A stretch of 64,000 bases of DNA from Daedaleopsis sinensis (Eukaryota > Basidiomycota > Agaricomycetes > Polyporales > Polyporaceae): assembly GCA_033807695.1 (NCBI GenBank), contig CM066302.1, forward strand, positions 2,666,001 to 2,730,000. Direction: 5' to 3'. Made by a program: the position numbers and the translations under genes. A model generated the notes under the pieces. It was not told the DNA's origin. It ran no database searches and saw only the letters and a list, made by a program, of their open reading frames with translations. Shown piece after piece: positions 48,338 to 60,306 of this stretch. Within the stretch, counting starts at the first letter, position 1, and the number at the start of each line of letters is the position of its first letter.

Positions 48338-49417
48338 ATGCGCCTACTTTCTGTCGCAGCAGCAACTCTTGCAGCTATACTGCTCCTCCCTTTGTTCAAC
48401 ATCAACACCCTGAACATCGAGTTCATCAACTATACGAAAGAGCTGCCTTTGGGAGACGATCATCCCCACATACAAGCTTCGATTCACTCCCTCTCCCAAG
48501 CTAGCACTGCGAGCCTTTGTCTTCTGCGACCCATCGCCGTCATTCCTTACATCTGCCAGTTCCCAACGGACGACGACTCCCCTCTTTCACTCTATGCTTC
48601 GTTGCAGCATGAGTATGTCCTCTATGACCTGCTGGTACGACGCCTTCCCATGCCATACGTAATCCCCGAGCTTCGTTCTCTCGAAGGCGCCGCGCAGGCC
48701 GCGATCGCCTTGAACAACTACCACGCACTTCTCGATAATGAAGATCCGGTTGCTAGTGACATCCACGTCTTCGTCGATATCGGAAGGCTGTCACATGCGT
48801 TGTCGGAGACCCTGGTGCAAACCTTGGTACACATCGAACTAGGGTTATGTCGGTAAGTTTCATGCATCGCTTCTATACACTGCGTCTGACGTCCGACTTG
48901 CAGTGTGCTGTTCGTTCACGATGCCATCCTCGTTGGGCTGAAGGCTGTTGAACAGTCGCGACTTGAAAAACTCGTTTTTGGTCCACGCATGCAGCATTTC
49001 GATAGAGTCGTCGCGATATTATCCGACGCCTCCACGGATTCCCTCACCTATACCCGCCCCATAGTGGAGCGGGCCGCGTCCATCGCTGCAACTCTATTAT
49101 CTGCGCTCGAACGGCTCGAACCTGTCCGAACTCGCATTACCAGCAAATGCAAAGAGCCTGGCGCATCGACTCTGTGCCTCCAGGTCGCTGACCTGTTCCG
49201 TATCAAGCCCCAGCTCAACGCTGGCTTCGCCAAGATCGTCAACCTGCAACAAATCATCGAGACCGACGACGACTCACGCTCCTGCCAGACGGGACACTCG
49301 GCAGAGTACCTGGTGGACTCCGCTATCCCGCTAGTGACGACGAATCGCAACGCGCTGGAACTCATGCTGAAGGTGGTGCGGGCAGCTAGAGAAGGCGGGG
49401 CGAGAGTTCTGGCTTAA
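48338..49417 (+). CDS. Putative secreted protein, unknown function
   Basis: Two exons (48338-48852 and 48904-49417) join to 1,029 nt, giving 342 aa, with a GTAAGT donor and TTGCAG acceptor. The N-terminus MRLLSVAAATLAAILLLPL is a good signal peptide or membrane anchor. The rest is helical, with no second hydrophobic segment. Visible features include paired Cys residues (SLCLLRPIAVIPYICQF; KCKEPGASTLC). No domain is recognised. ATG 48338 follows ATTGACATC and is the first in frame with the signal peptide. Confidence 0.65.
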
Positions 49418-49612
49418 CACTACTTCGTAGTCGAATTTTCGTATGCGAGAGATGAACGACCCACTACGATCATATACTGGACGGACGCGAGGGTGACCCA
49501 TGAGTCAACGACTCGGTTTCGCGGACATTCGGAGTGCCTCCGGGAGCGTAAAGACAACTGGGCTCTACTTTTTCAAGCCATCACCGTTCAGGGGGGTACA
49601 AGTGCGATAAGC

Positions 49613-51174
49613 TTATTTCGAGTGAGAACGGATGGCTATCTCAAACCGCACATGTGCTATATCTCCCGGACACTTCATCCAACACGTCATCCCGTCAAGC
49701 ACGATATACTTCTCCGCCTTGGCGATTCGCTCGTTGGCGGGTATTCCGAAGTTTTCTTCGGCAGTCTTCACCTCGTATTGCTGGCCGAACCCAAGCCACG
49801 GTTTGTCAGCATGGGGCTCGAGGTACAACGCGTAGCCTTGCGGTGCTCGGCCGACGACGTCGTCGATATTGTTGGCGTAGACGACATCGACACAGTTCTC
49901 TCTGAACTGCTGAGACCCAGGCCAAACTCGGATCGAGTACGGGGATCCTTTGATGGGATAGATACAAACGTTGGGATCGCCGGGAGAGGGCTTCACCTGC
50001 GTCCGACAGAGATTGATATGTATAACGGCACATGCAACGAAGATCAGTACGTACCCCGGTAATCGGTCCTTGAGCGTCGAGCGTCTCAGCAATGGACCGC
50101 AGCTCCTCGTCTACAACGGTGCCCACGGCTCTTAGATGCTCTTTGAAGTCCAGATCGAGACGGCTCGCGAGGTCCTCCTCAAAAAGGTACCATGGACCAG
50201 AGGCCGCCAATTGGAGCAGCTCGTAATCGTTACGAGGGTGATAGTGCGGATATTTGTCGCTCACGATTTTCTGGCACCAGTCGCGCAGAGTTGCCGTCGT
50301 CGGTAGCTGAGCAGCACCGTTCGAATTGGGCATCAGGGCTGGGAGGGTGGTCCAGATGTGGAAACCTGGTGGAACGGCCTTCACGAGCTTGGTGGGGATG
50401 GCACGTATTTTCAAGCCCTTCTTGATCACCTTGAGCGCATCAGCCTTGTCGTTACCTATGATCTTGATGAATAGCTTGAAGTCTGAGTCGAGTCGAGCAA
50501 CCAACTTCTCCTCGGAAACACGTTGACATCCTCCCGCGGCTAAATGGAGGAGCTCGAAGTCGTTCCTGGGTTTGTAATTTGGATACGAAGCGAGGACTTC
50601 TGTGTTACACCACTCGCGCATCGTCGGCAGCGAGGACGTGGCCTTCGGTTCCGACACCTTCGACTTTGCAGCCTTCGATTTCGTAGCCTTCGATTTCGCG
50701 GCGGGGATCGGTTGCGGATTGTCAACGTCGGACTTCGACGTTGGTGGCGCGAGGTTGCCTGACTGGACGACGTGCGCTACCTCAGTAGGACCGGCGTGTG
50801 AAAGGGAAGGGATTCCATGCGCTATAGGGTCGTCCTGCACTGGTAAGGGAGAGTCGGAACGTGATGGAGCGGAGGAAGCCTGCGCTGCGTCGGGAGACTT
50901 GTCGACTCGAGCGGCAAGGACGGGAGACGACGCATTCGCGGATTCCTGCGTCACGTTGCAAGGACCATGGACCGGGGGCTCCTGGGAGTTGGCGACTTGT
51001 GCCGGCTCATGGGGCCTATCGGTTTGTGCACCAGAGGGAAGTTTGAAGATAGGCGTATCCAGCTGTGTCAAGTGTAAGTGAAGCGACCAGGTGCAGCCGA
51101 AGTTCACTTACAGTGCGTGCACGCTTAATGGACCTATACGACTCGCTACTCCGTCGTCTCGTTTTTCGAGACAT
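49613..51174 (-). CDS. RND-family protein, long form with two copies of the motif block
   Basis: Three exons in phase: 51174-51112 (a longer start at 51279 is also in frame), 51062-50055 and 49996-49613, giving 484 aa (519 with the longer start). The N-terminus is basic (RKTRRRSS), then comes a Pro/Ser-rich region with KSKATKSKAAKSK repeats. Two related blocks follow in tandem: TMREWCNTEVLASYPNYKPR with NDFELLHLAAGG, and TLRDWCQKIVSDKYPHYHPR with NDYELLQLAASG. Each is followed by a charged LVARLD/LASRLD segment. The last exon (VKPSPGDPNVCIYPIKGSPY) matches that of the copies at 13799 and 53675 and follows an intron at the same place. Unknown function; the Lys-rich N-terminus could bind nucleic acid. 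Confidence 0.65.
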
Positions 51175-51787
51175 CGATATCTTCGTGTGCATCGAGAAGG
51201 AAGTTGTCATCGCGAGGGAGTAGATGGGGGAGGGGGACGGACGATGCTTGTCACTGCGGCCGATGAGGGAACTGTTCATATCCGCCTTAGGCCGTCCGCG
51301 TCAACGTTCGGGACGTGGACCGTAAATCGTGGAGCTAGCAGGACAGAGAACGAACGGGCATTGGGCGATAATTATGGAAGGAGCGGCGTTGGAACTTGGA
51401 AAACGATCTGCATTCCCATGGGAAATGAACGCGAAGGAGAAGAAGCACATCACGAGGCCTTGTGAGCACAAAGGAACGAATCAGTATCGTCTTCTCGTAT
51501 GATTCTTTATTGTGCTTCCTCCACGCCGTATCAGTGCATTGACCATTGCTTTGTGCTCGTCACAGGGTGAGGACGCGGCCTTTGGCACGTACCATTGCAT
51601 TGAGTTCATCAGTCCTATGTGTTCAGTACTTAAGTAACTCGCTGGTCGTCAGTCGCCTCAGTTCATCTCGATATTCACCGCGATCTCTCCAACAACCACT
51701 ACATCCATACGCCCCAACACGTACAGTGAAGGTGAGCCTATTCATGGCCGATGCGTAAGACCTTTCAGGACTGATGTTGATGATCAG

Positions 51788-52553
51788 CATGGAGCCGGAT
51801 GAAAACGACAACACCAGGGACCTCATAGAACGAGCGAAGGTCATCGGCACAACCGGCGCCCTGTTCCAGTACCAGGCTGCTGCCGATCTATACTCGAACT
51901 ACGTCTGGACGATGATCGGGTAGATCTACAGGTACCGAGTAATAAATCAAAGCTGGGGCATATCGTACATCATCGCAGAGCGAGGGTGGGCAAATCTCCT
52001 TGTGCAACCCACGGTCTGGTTCTACGATGCGCACGCAACTCGGAGGATCACAGTTCGCGACTACGGTCTACAGCATCAGAACCTAGCCGGCGTCCCTAAC
52101 CCTCTCATCCTCCCTCATACCGGCAACATCCCTCCCCCCAATCCTCATGGCGTCCCAGTCGCCTTAAACGCTGGCGTATACGTGGCGCATGCGATCCCGT
52201 GGCACCACCGTGTCGAACTTACCAAGAATGACCGGGCCAATCCTTGGATCCACTACCACCAGCACGCGCGCCGCAGCAAACGTGGCAGCAAACCCCCCCG
52301 ACTCTTGCCGTTCGACAAGGGGGCGCATTATAGCTTCGGGATGTTGACTTGGCACTCACAAGTCTCGAAGAGTAGGCACATTTCTCGCCAGACGAGGGAG
52401 AACGCGGGCGACTGGGAGAAGGGCGAGAGCGATGAAAAGGATGAGAACGACGAAGAGGACGACGATGAAGAGGAAGAAGAAGAAGACGAGGAAGAGGACG
52501 AGGAGGACGAGGATGAGGATGAGGATGAGGAAGACGAGGAGGACGAGGTTTAG
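51788..52553 (+). CDS. Protein with a long acidic tail, start region unresolved
   Basis: Plus-strand exon 52002-52553 reads VWFYDAHATRRITVRDYGLQ, IPPPNPHGVPVALNAG and HAIPWHHRVELTKNDRANPW, then a tail of about 45 nearly all Glu/Asp residues ending at 52553. An upstream frame from 51788 (EPDENDNTRDLIERAKVIGT, ALFQYQAAADLYSNYVW) looks like its first exon but meets TAG near 51921. Either a splice site is missed or the gene is broken. Acidic tails of this kind are common in histone- or RNA-binding proteins, but nothing else supports that here. Confidence 0.4.
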
Positions 52554-52728
52554 ATCGTGGATGAAATGTGCGAAGGATATGACGAGGTATATAGGGAGCG
52601 ATAAGCGAGGGAGGATATCATGCGTCTTGGACTCATCAATGTTGCATCGGCCTGAGTGCGGTCGCGCATCTTGTCTGAGTACTGGATGATGTCCGCGAGG
52701 GCGACGATACTGTACCGTCGGAAAGGTA

Positions 52729-54646
52729 GATATCTAAGCGAACAACCAGTTCGCAGAGATGGCGTGCACCAAGGGACCTCAGAGTCTTGATGGTGCACGC
52801 GTGGGGGAGGAGGAGTCGTTGTTCAGAGTGTTCAAGAATTGGAGGGTCTCTTGACCAATTTGCTGAGTCGCCTGTTGCATAGGTGAGTGTCAGAGCAGTC
52901 AGCTGAGGATAGTGCTCACGCACCGAGTGCACGTTGTATGCGACATGATGGCGTTGAAGAGCGGGCGGACGAGAGCTTGAGATACGTTGGCGACTGAAAT
53001 GGAGATTGGCGGTGGGCGCAAGGGACTGTAAGACATATAAACTTACCAGAGTGCGATTGCGTCAGCTCGTTCTTCAGCTCATTCTTCAGCTGATCGTCGT
53101 CTGTGCAGTCACAGTGTCTGGATGATGGCGCCGAGTTAGACACGTACGAAAGATGGATGGAAGAGTGGTAGACACTAACCGGGCTCCGCGGAAGCGCAGG
53201 ATGTCTGCTGAAACGAGGCCCTCTAGAGACCCCTCTAGAGACACGGGGAGAATGGTGTCGCCAGAGCTCCATGAAGATGAAGCGACTCGAGACAGAGCTT
53301 CGCCGTGTCTTTTGAGGAGCAGAGTGCATGCACCATGTAGCTAGTCGTACGAGCAGTAGGTGTTGTCCTGGAGATGTGGGCAGTGAGCACATTTGGTCTC
53401 TTCACTCGCTGCAGGACTACTAACATGAGCATATTGAGCCAAGACCATTAAGGAGGAGGGCATCTGCGAAGTAGGGTGACTGCAAACGAGGAGGACGAGG
53501 ACGAGGAGGACGCCTCGTGTATACGTTCACTTCGGGCCCGACGCTTGGGGATGAGGAGCACGTGGCCTGATCGGACAATAAGAGGGCCAGCCTTGGGCGT
53601 CTGAACAGCAAACCTTTACTACGAACAACCTACTAGCTCTCCTCCTTCTAAGCTCTCTGCTCCTCCTCCTAAACATGTCCTCATTGTGCCATCGCTCGTC
53701 GTCCAAGGTAGCACATCGCCTCTGCATCCGTCTAACTAGTACTAACGAGCAGCTCCATGTAGGGCAATCGTCTCGGACAGCAACCATACGACAAGTACAA
53801 GAGTACTAGACGGTCTCACCCCCGCTCCTCAGCATCCAACCCATCTTCTTCGTCCACGTCGTCAACACCATCCTCGTCCTCGTCCAAAGCTCGAGCTACA
53901 TCTACACCTCGAGCATCCTCCTCTAGGCCTCGGGCACCTCCCTCTGCACCTCGCGCAGCCTCCACCCTTCGCGAAGTAGCGATGCGATTCATCCGGCGGA
54001 AGTATCCTCGGTTCACGCCTCGAAACGACTTCGACATCATGACTCTTTCATCGTGCATGTACAACGGACCCGAGTCCGAGATTGAAGCCTGGTTGGATGG
54101 GGAGCTCGCGGTACAGCTCGCAGTCGACGGCAACGTACAGGAATCTTTTGCGTGGTCTACGTGGATGTTGGACTACCGAGGGCAAATCACAGGCGTGCGT
54201 CCTACCCGTCCTCTTGACCCTGGTTCTTTCTGACGTGTTTCTCTCTCAGGTCAAACCTTTGCCGAATGACCCCAACGTCTTCGTCCGCCCTATTCCCCAC
54301 TCGCCATACTCTCTTCGCCTCTTCCCAGGATGCCCGTTGAAGCAGGAGTACTGTTTGGACTTCGTAAACACGCGCACAGGCCAGCCGGAGAACTCGCCCT
54401 TCAAGTTCGAACTGTTGACCGCTTCGGGTGGGTTCCCTGGCACCCCCAGCACCCGAGTCATTTCTCTTGAGCGTTCGTGGGGCATAGCTCAGAAGGACAT
54501 CGTTCCCGGTGAGGAGAAGTTTGTGCTCCAGGACGGGATGATATGCGTCTTGCGGCGCCCGGGGCACAAGGACGTACGTTTCACTGTTCCTACCCGCGCT
54601 TCGTCAACGAGGTCGGAAGACGTACACAACATCGAGTTCCCTCGCT
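52729..54646 (+). repeat. 1.9 kb segmental duplication, copy 2
   Basis: Same orientation and gene content as 12832-14770. The left junction (GATATCTAAGCG) interrupts unrelated sequence, so it is a clean breakpoint. See copy 1 for the differences. Confidence 0.9.
52899..53377 (-). CDS. Unrecognised spliced gene in the duplicated unit (copy 2)
   Basis: Identical in plan to the gene at 13002-13480, with the same splice sites and stop. One visible base difference near 53255 lies in the first exon. The start is equally unresolved. Confidence 0.45.
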
Positions 54647-54654
54647 TTACGTAG
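53675..54654 (+). CDS. RND-family protein of unknown function, copy 2
   Basis: Same three-exon layout and length (289 aa) as the gene at 13799. Coding differences seen are Ser to Pro in the NDxNVFV segment of exon 3 and changes in the last five codons (EFPRFT against ELPRFV). The duplication boundary falls at the stop codon, so the two copies have unrelated 3' flanks and probably different polyadenylation signals. Confidence 0.65.
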
Positions 54655-55399
54655 CAGTCGTTGTTCTGTAGTGGCTACGTGTAGAATATATCATTATTGT
54701 CACCGCTGGACACCCATTTCGCACTCGTGCACGCCCCGAATTCTCGCCGTCGATATGTTCTAAGTTGTTTACGCGCGTGCTAACAGATGCATCGTGCAAG
54801 GTCTAAGTGAATACGGCGTAGCAACGATACACTTTAGCTGCCACCACACCCTCAACCCAGTGCATTAAGGCAGCCATACTCCCATTGAGTAGGCATAGAA
54901 TAATTGGGATGATCCCCACACGGTCTTGGTCACAGAAGCACATGAGGCGAATGCCGAGCAGGCTGAGCAAGATTGTTGTACTTCGAGCGAGTCCTAGAAT
55001 AAGGGTCACCGTTGCAGCGAGAAGTAGGTCGGATCGAGATGGCTGTCGAAGCCATATAATACAGTCAGCGGAACATACCGGGGCGAACATCATCGTGGAC
55101 TTACTTGTAAGGGGCTCGTACGTAGCGAACAAAGCCGCAGGGCAACCGCCGTGATTCCGATCCACAAGACTGCGAAAGACCCAGCTTCGTCCCATTGACA
55201 AAGGAGGAACACACCGCTAATCAATAGCACTTCGAGACAGTCTTTTGCGATAGAAATTTCCGTGAGGCTACTAGACCTCCACGCTGAGCAATAAAGCGCG
55301 AGAGTGGCGCTCCCTTCACCGTCGTTAACTTGCCATAGCAGCCTAGGCGAGGATGTTAATTTTGAGCCACGCCCAAGCCAAAATCATGATATGACCTAC
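54655..55399 (-). other. Possible membrane-protein remnant
   Basis: A minus-strand frame at 54803-55201 has hydrophobic runs (LLLAATVTLILGLA; VGIIPIILCLLNGSMAALMH) and may be exons of a multi-pass membrane protein. Upstream frames near 55200-55310 (VFLLCQWDEAGSFAVLWI) fit, but I could not join them. No family is recognised. Confidence 0.3.
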
Positions 55400-57100
55400 T
55401 TACCTGATGTTCAGGTCGTAGACAGGCCTAACAATGATGTGTAACCCTCCTGTGACTAACGGCCAGCTGGATGTGGGTGCAACTATAATTCCACCAACAG
55501 GCCTAGGTGTAGGAAGTGATGCTAGAACCTGAGGAGCAAACGGTTGGAGGCTATGGTTCGAGCCGCTGGAAGAGTCGGCGGCGGAGATGAGTCTGGCGGT
55601 GGTTCCCTCTCTCAAGCTGCAGGATGCGGGGGCGCAAGGCGGGCACGAATACGAACGTGAATGTCGGGGATGTGCAGACTGCCGGAGACGCGAGTCGCAA
55701 GAAAGACTCCTAGTACCGCGAAGAGTAATATTGTCGGCTTGCGCAGAGACACTGGCGCTCAAAGGACGACCCCTTGACTTCGTACGGCCTCGATGCGAAT
55801 CGATAGGCGGGATTATAGGAAGACATAAGATGCTGCGTCGCACAAGCTGATTTTCGCGGGTGGAGTCATTCGCTATCAACGTCGGAGGAACGGGTTGAGA
55901 ACGACTGATATTGATGCGGTGACTGCGAAACACGTCTTGGATCCGCGGTGATGCAAAGTTGGGTCGAGTATCGTTCTGCAGTGACACCGAATGACTATGG
56001 AACTGAGAGGAAAGAGGAGGGGTTGAGAGTCGTTGTTCCGTTTGGTCGGCCGCGACGATCGTGCGCTGTTGAGATAGCGAGTCGTGAACAACGCGGTGAT
56101 CTGATGAGCCAATGGGGGCTACAGCTTGGATGGAATCGAAGGGGTTTTGATCTCCTGGTTGGCGTTTGGCAGCCAGCACAACTTGTCCCTCGGCCGCTGC
56201 TCTAAGCATGTCAGTTGATGTTAAAACGCACGTCATCGAGCCTAACTTGCCATCGTCGTGCTCATCCGTGGCTGAGTGGGTAATCTGTTCCAGCTCAATT
56301 TCGAGACGGTGGTAGTTTGCTTGGCAAGCGGTGAGCCGAGAGGTGAGGTGAGCTACTTGGACACTCAACCCCTCACATCGCTCCCGATATAGATTGACTT
56401 CTTGGCTGAGTGTATCCTATTAAGCGTGCCTCGTTAGACCAAGCACATGACAGCGAGGAAATGCCCACATTTTCGCTATCTAGGAAGCGGACGCGACTCT
56501 CTAGCCGATTGCGCGTAGCCTTGTGCTCTTGCTCTCCAGAGTCATATTTGCTCTTCCACAACTCACGTTCGGACTCTGCATCGTTCAGTACCTGTTCTGC
56601 TTCGCGCTGCGAAACGCGTAGTTGATATGTTGAGTCTGAGCATATTGAGGGAAAGCAAATGATGACAATTACCGAACGGCGTTGAAGCGCATTGAACTTA
56701 GCCTCTAGATCATGATAACTGTCGGAATCGTTATGCTGCCTTTCTTCGTGTGTTTGCACACAGAGCGTGAACCTGCTTTCAAGGTCGATGAAGTTTTCCT
56801 GTTGAATGTCCTGTCACCAAAAATGAGGGGTAGCAAAGAGCATGAATGGTTACGTCAACGTACTAACTGCTTCCTGGTGTTATGCAGCTCTATTCGTAGC
56901 CCGGCTGCCGTCCGTTTCTCTTCGGTAAGTTCTTCGTTGAGTGCCAACGTTCTCTCAGTAGTAGTCCTCAATTCAGTGCGTAGACGCTCAATGTCGCGAT
57001 CAGCAGCTTGCAGAGTACACATACACCATCGGGTACCACCAGCGGTGAGGGTAATGGGAGGAGTGCCGCAGATAGAACAATTGTCGTCTGATTCGTTCAT
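55400..57100 (-). CDS. Coiled-coil protein with an N-terminal cysteine motif
   Basis: ATG 57100 begins MNESDDNCSICGTPPITL and RWCMC, a C-x2-C...C-x-C cluster that may bind zinc. It is followed by long heptad-like stretches over four exons (RDIERLRTELRTTTERTLAL; YHDLEAKFNALQRRS; SQREAEQVLNDAESERELWK; SVQVAHLTSRLTACQANY). The last exon is Ser/Pro/Arg-rich and probably disordered (RGRTKSRGRPLSAS; RHSRSYSCPPCAP), ending at 55400. Introns are about 45-60 bp. A structural or scaffold role is likely, but no family is recognised. Exon limits are approximate. Confidence 0.55.
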
Positions 57101-57955
57101 GACGAGGTGAAGGTGAGTTGGAAGGGGAACTGTGAGCGAGGCGTAGACAAAGGAGGGACGATATGTACAACGTGGCAAAGAAAAGACAGCCATGACTCAT
57201 GTACATGTAGATCTCACCGACAATGTGTGGCACGGGCGTGGAAGACAGATCCAGGCCTCGATATACGTCGCAAATGAGGATGCCTTAAGGATCCGGAGTA
57301 CCGTAAGTTTCTGAAATGAGTAGTTCCCAGCGTAGGCAAACGAAAAGGAAGTCCTTGCCACGTTGAGTTGCAACACAATGATCAAGGGCCCGCGGAGAAT
57401 TCGTTGAAAATTGGATTACAAAGGATCTCATACTACGGTTGCATCGAGGAGCTTTCTGACCGGACGCCGATCGTGAGGGATCTGGCAGGAAAGGGGAAGC
57501 TGCGTGCTAGAAAGATCGGAACTCACCGCGTCGTCGCCGGACTGGTTACCGTGCTATGATAGGGAGCCTTGTCACCCTATTCAGTGCTCCTCATATCCCA
57601 AGCGCGGGACAACAAGGTAGGCCTGATGGTTGAACGGCTGAAAATCAGTTTGGGAGACCTGGGATAAAGCTTCCGATATACCGTATTCCTCAGCTGTCCT
57701 TTAATGGTGTCGTTTAAGATATCTCGTCAAGCGGCGCTGGCGTCCGCCCTCGCGCGAGTCGCAATAAGGCCTCCGACTTGAAGTTGAAGTTGAAGTTAAA
57801 GTTAACGTTGAAACGTTGAAGCTTCAACGTTACGTTGAACGTTGAATACAATTACCACGTGACCGGGTTTTCAAGCGCCTGAAACAGCACACTCCCCTGA
57901 GCGGCTGAGCCTGAGGCCTGAGCCCTCAGGCCTCCAGCCTCAATAAATTTGATGT
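57101..57955. other. Spacer with palindromic tracts
   Basis: No gene is supported. At about 57779-57850 GAAGTTGAAGTTGAAGTT leads into AACGTTGAAGCTTCAACGTT, a perfect 20 bp palindrome with flanking partial repeats. At 57903-57940 GAGGCCTGAGCCCTCAGGCCTC forms a second inverted repeat. Confidence 0.5.
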
Positions 57956-58192
57956 TCATTCTTGTCTCTCGACCTCCGTGCTCATAATCTTAGCAAACCG
58001 GTGGCTCTTTCCACTCTCATCAACGAGGCACGTACCAGAAAGACTCTGAGGTCTCCTGGTACACGTCATCTCTATGAACTTGTGTTCATACGGATACCTC
58101 GTGATTCCGCAAGCTTTCCACACATCCCTTTCGAACCCATCCGACTCGCCGGTTGAAAGCGCAAACGCAGGTGTTGTTCTGCCTTGAAGCAC
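57956..58192 (-). pseudogene. Fragment of a multicopy family (EMTCTRRPQSL motif)
   Basis: The minus strand reads GFERDVWKACGITRYPYEHK, IEMTCTRRPQSLSGTCLVDE and HRFAKIMSTEVERQE to a stop at 57956. The plus strand at 12840-12955, and its duplicate at 52737-52852, encodes QFAEMACTKGPQSLDGARVG at clear but diverged similarity, with a stop and a frame change upstream. The function is unknown. The three scattered pieces suggest remnants of a dispersed gene or element. Confidence 0.4.
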
Positions 58193-58391
58193 CTGCGCGT
58201 GGATTGTTGGAATCTCCAGAATTTGTGGGGCTGGTCACGGATGGGAAATATCGATGTTGGAAGCGGAGGTACGCACTCCGCCTTCGTCCTCCCGAGACAT
58301 GAACTGACGTTCCCTAGCCTCGCGTTCATGGCACGATGCTCTCGCCGTAGCAGACTGTGGAGACAAGAAGTATGTGGTAAGCTCCCCAAAC

Positions 58392-60306
58392 ATGACTTTC
58401 ATTCCACGCCCGTCCACCGGCATCGTCGACGTGGTGTTGTGCTCGGACTACCGATACGGCGTGGTGGACCCAATCCAATGGCCGCAGATTTTCACAGAGG
58501 GATTCGAGTATCTTTGTGCGATCCTGCGCAGAGTGCCTTCATGCCACCCTTACGGTCCACTGTGGTGGTCCCCAAACCAGACCGACTTCACTCGTATCGA
58601 AGGCGCGATGTTCGCCACGCTAGGTCTCCTCACCCCGAGCTGCTTGTCCCCGTTACTTCAGCTCGTCGACTTCCTCGCGGAACTAGTTCTCGCGCGCGGC
58701 CATCCGGACGACCATCTGCTGTGGCTCAAAATATCAATGCAGAATGCTGCGTGCCGTCTCCTCCACTTTCCCTGCACCTTCCAAGATGCCACCCTGCAGG
58801 TTCGCCAAACTCAGCGGTACTGCCTCATGGTCCGTGCCTTCATGGACTACGCCGACATCTGCAAGCCGGCGCAGAAGTTCGGTGACCGCAAAGTGAATCC
58901 CGATCTGATGGGGGCCTTTACCTCAGATCCCAACACTGTGCAGTTGTTGTTCGCTGCCGGCGTACCAGTATGGCTCATCCGCCCAGATGTGACCATGCTC
59001 GCTGATACGAAGGTCGGCATGGTTGTCCTCATGACGAACCCCGACGACATATGCGTCCAGCCGGGCCCTGAAGGCGGGCATGTACTGTATCATGGGGTTT
59101 CTGGTGAGAAACATCTACGGTGCACCGCGCAGGGTGGCCACACCTACCTCGATATCTCCCGTGCCCCCCTCATGGCTGTCGTATGCGATCGCGGTTACCC
59201 TCCTCCCATTTCTCAAAAGCGATTCATCGGTTATCGTGCTTCCGAGGGTGAGAAGACCAGCTCTGCTGCCCCTTCAAGAGCGAAAAGTGCGAATACGGGC
59301 GCGATTCGAAGTGATCGGAGAATCAACGCTCAGCGGGCGGGCAGTAAGTAGCTTATCGGCATCATGTTGACGCTTTTGCTGACAATTACTCTCCGCAGTG
59401 AAAACACCTCACCCAAGTCAAGTGCGAGGCGTTAACAAGTTCGTAGACTTTGAGCACTGCTGGATGCCGAGATCCATGTCATCCTGGGCTACGGCACTGG
59501 GTAGCATTGACTTGAGCCGTCCTGCTCGTCCAATCGGGGAAATATGGGGATATTGGATTCCAGAGCCTGCACTCTTGCTGCGTCCGACAACGACAGAACG
59601 ACGCGATCGATACATCATGACGTGGCTGCGTCTCCGCGCGGGATGGCTCTATATGCTTCGTCTTTCTGACTTCCGACCAACTTCGATCCCGACGCAATGG
59701 TGGCGTGACGTTCTCTATGGCCCCACTGGACGAGATCGCGGGAACGACACTACTTTCAATGCCCAGCGTGCAAGATCGGTCGAACACATTTTCGGACCTG
59801 TCCTAGGAGCAGCAAACATCGACGTGACGCTGAGCACTCCCGTTAGGTGGTTCGGCACTCTCATTCCCAAGATCTCCGCAGACGTCGCGCCTAAAATCAT
59901 CTGGGAGATGCACGATCTCGCCTTTCGCTATGAGTTGCAAGCCCTCGATCGCCTCCTCGTATCATCGCACTACGGCGGCTCGGACGAAGTGATGCGGGAT
60001 GCTCTCCTTGCGGATGTTTTTCCAAACAAGATGCTGTACTCGCTGCCGGATTGGCTCCCCGACGATATGGCCTTTTACAGCACATTACTCCATAAGCGCA
60101 CGTATAGCCTGGAAGCATTCAGGCTCGTCTTGTCTCGGTGGCCGCGCTGCCCTCCCGAGATACGGGAAGCTCTGCCGCTGAGTACGGATATGAGCGCGGA
60201 AGACGTTGTTCGTAGGGAGGAAGAGATGGCGGTCTTTTACGTGCACACATTTTTCGAACAATCGGGTCGCGCTCCCATCGTCCCCCACTGTCTACCTGCC
60301 TGGTGA
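58392..60306 (+). CDS. 619-aa two-exon protein, recurring basidiomycete type
   Basis: Exons 58392-59343 and 59399-60306 are joined across a 55 bp GTAAGT...CGCAG intron that splits a Met codon. The sum, 1,860 nt, is exactly in frame. Conserved-looking features are VVLCSDYRYGVVDPIQWPQI, LGLLTPSCLSPLLQLVDFLA, GVPVWLIRPDVTMLADTKVG in the first half, and VNKFVDFEHCWMPRSMSSWA, RDRYIMTWLRLRAGWLYML, PTQWWRDVLYGPTGRD and WEMHDLAFRYELQALDRLL in the second. I recall similar unnamed proteins in many Agaricomycetes but cannot name a function. There is no signal peptide or membrane segment. A GTG-started extension of six residues upstream is unlikely. Confidence 0.7.

Noticed and set aside
12832..54646. 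The 1.9 kb direct repeats as LTRs of a 40 kb retroelement
   Set aside because: They contain two spliced genes, lack TG...CA ends, primer-binding site and polypurine tract, and no gag or pol sequence lies between them.
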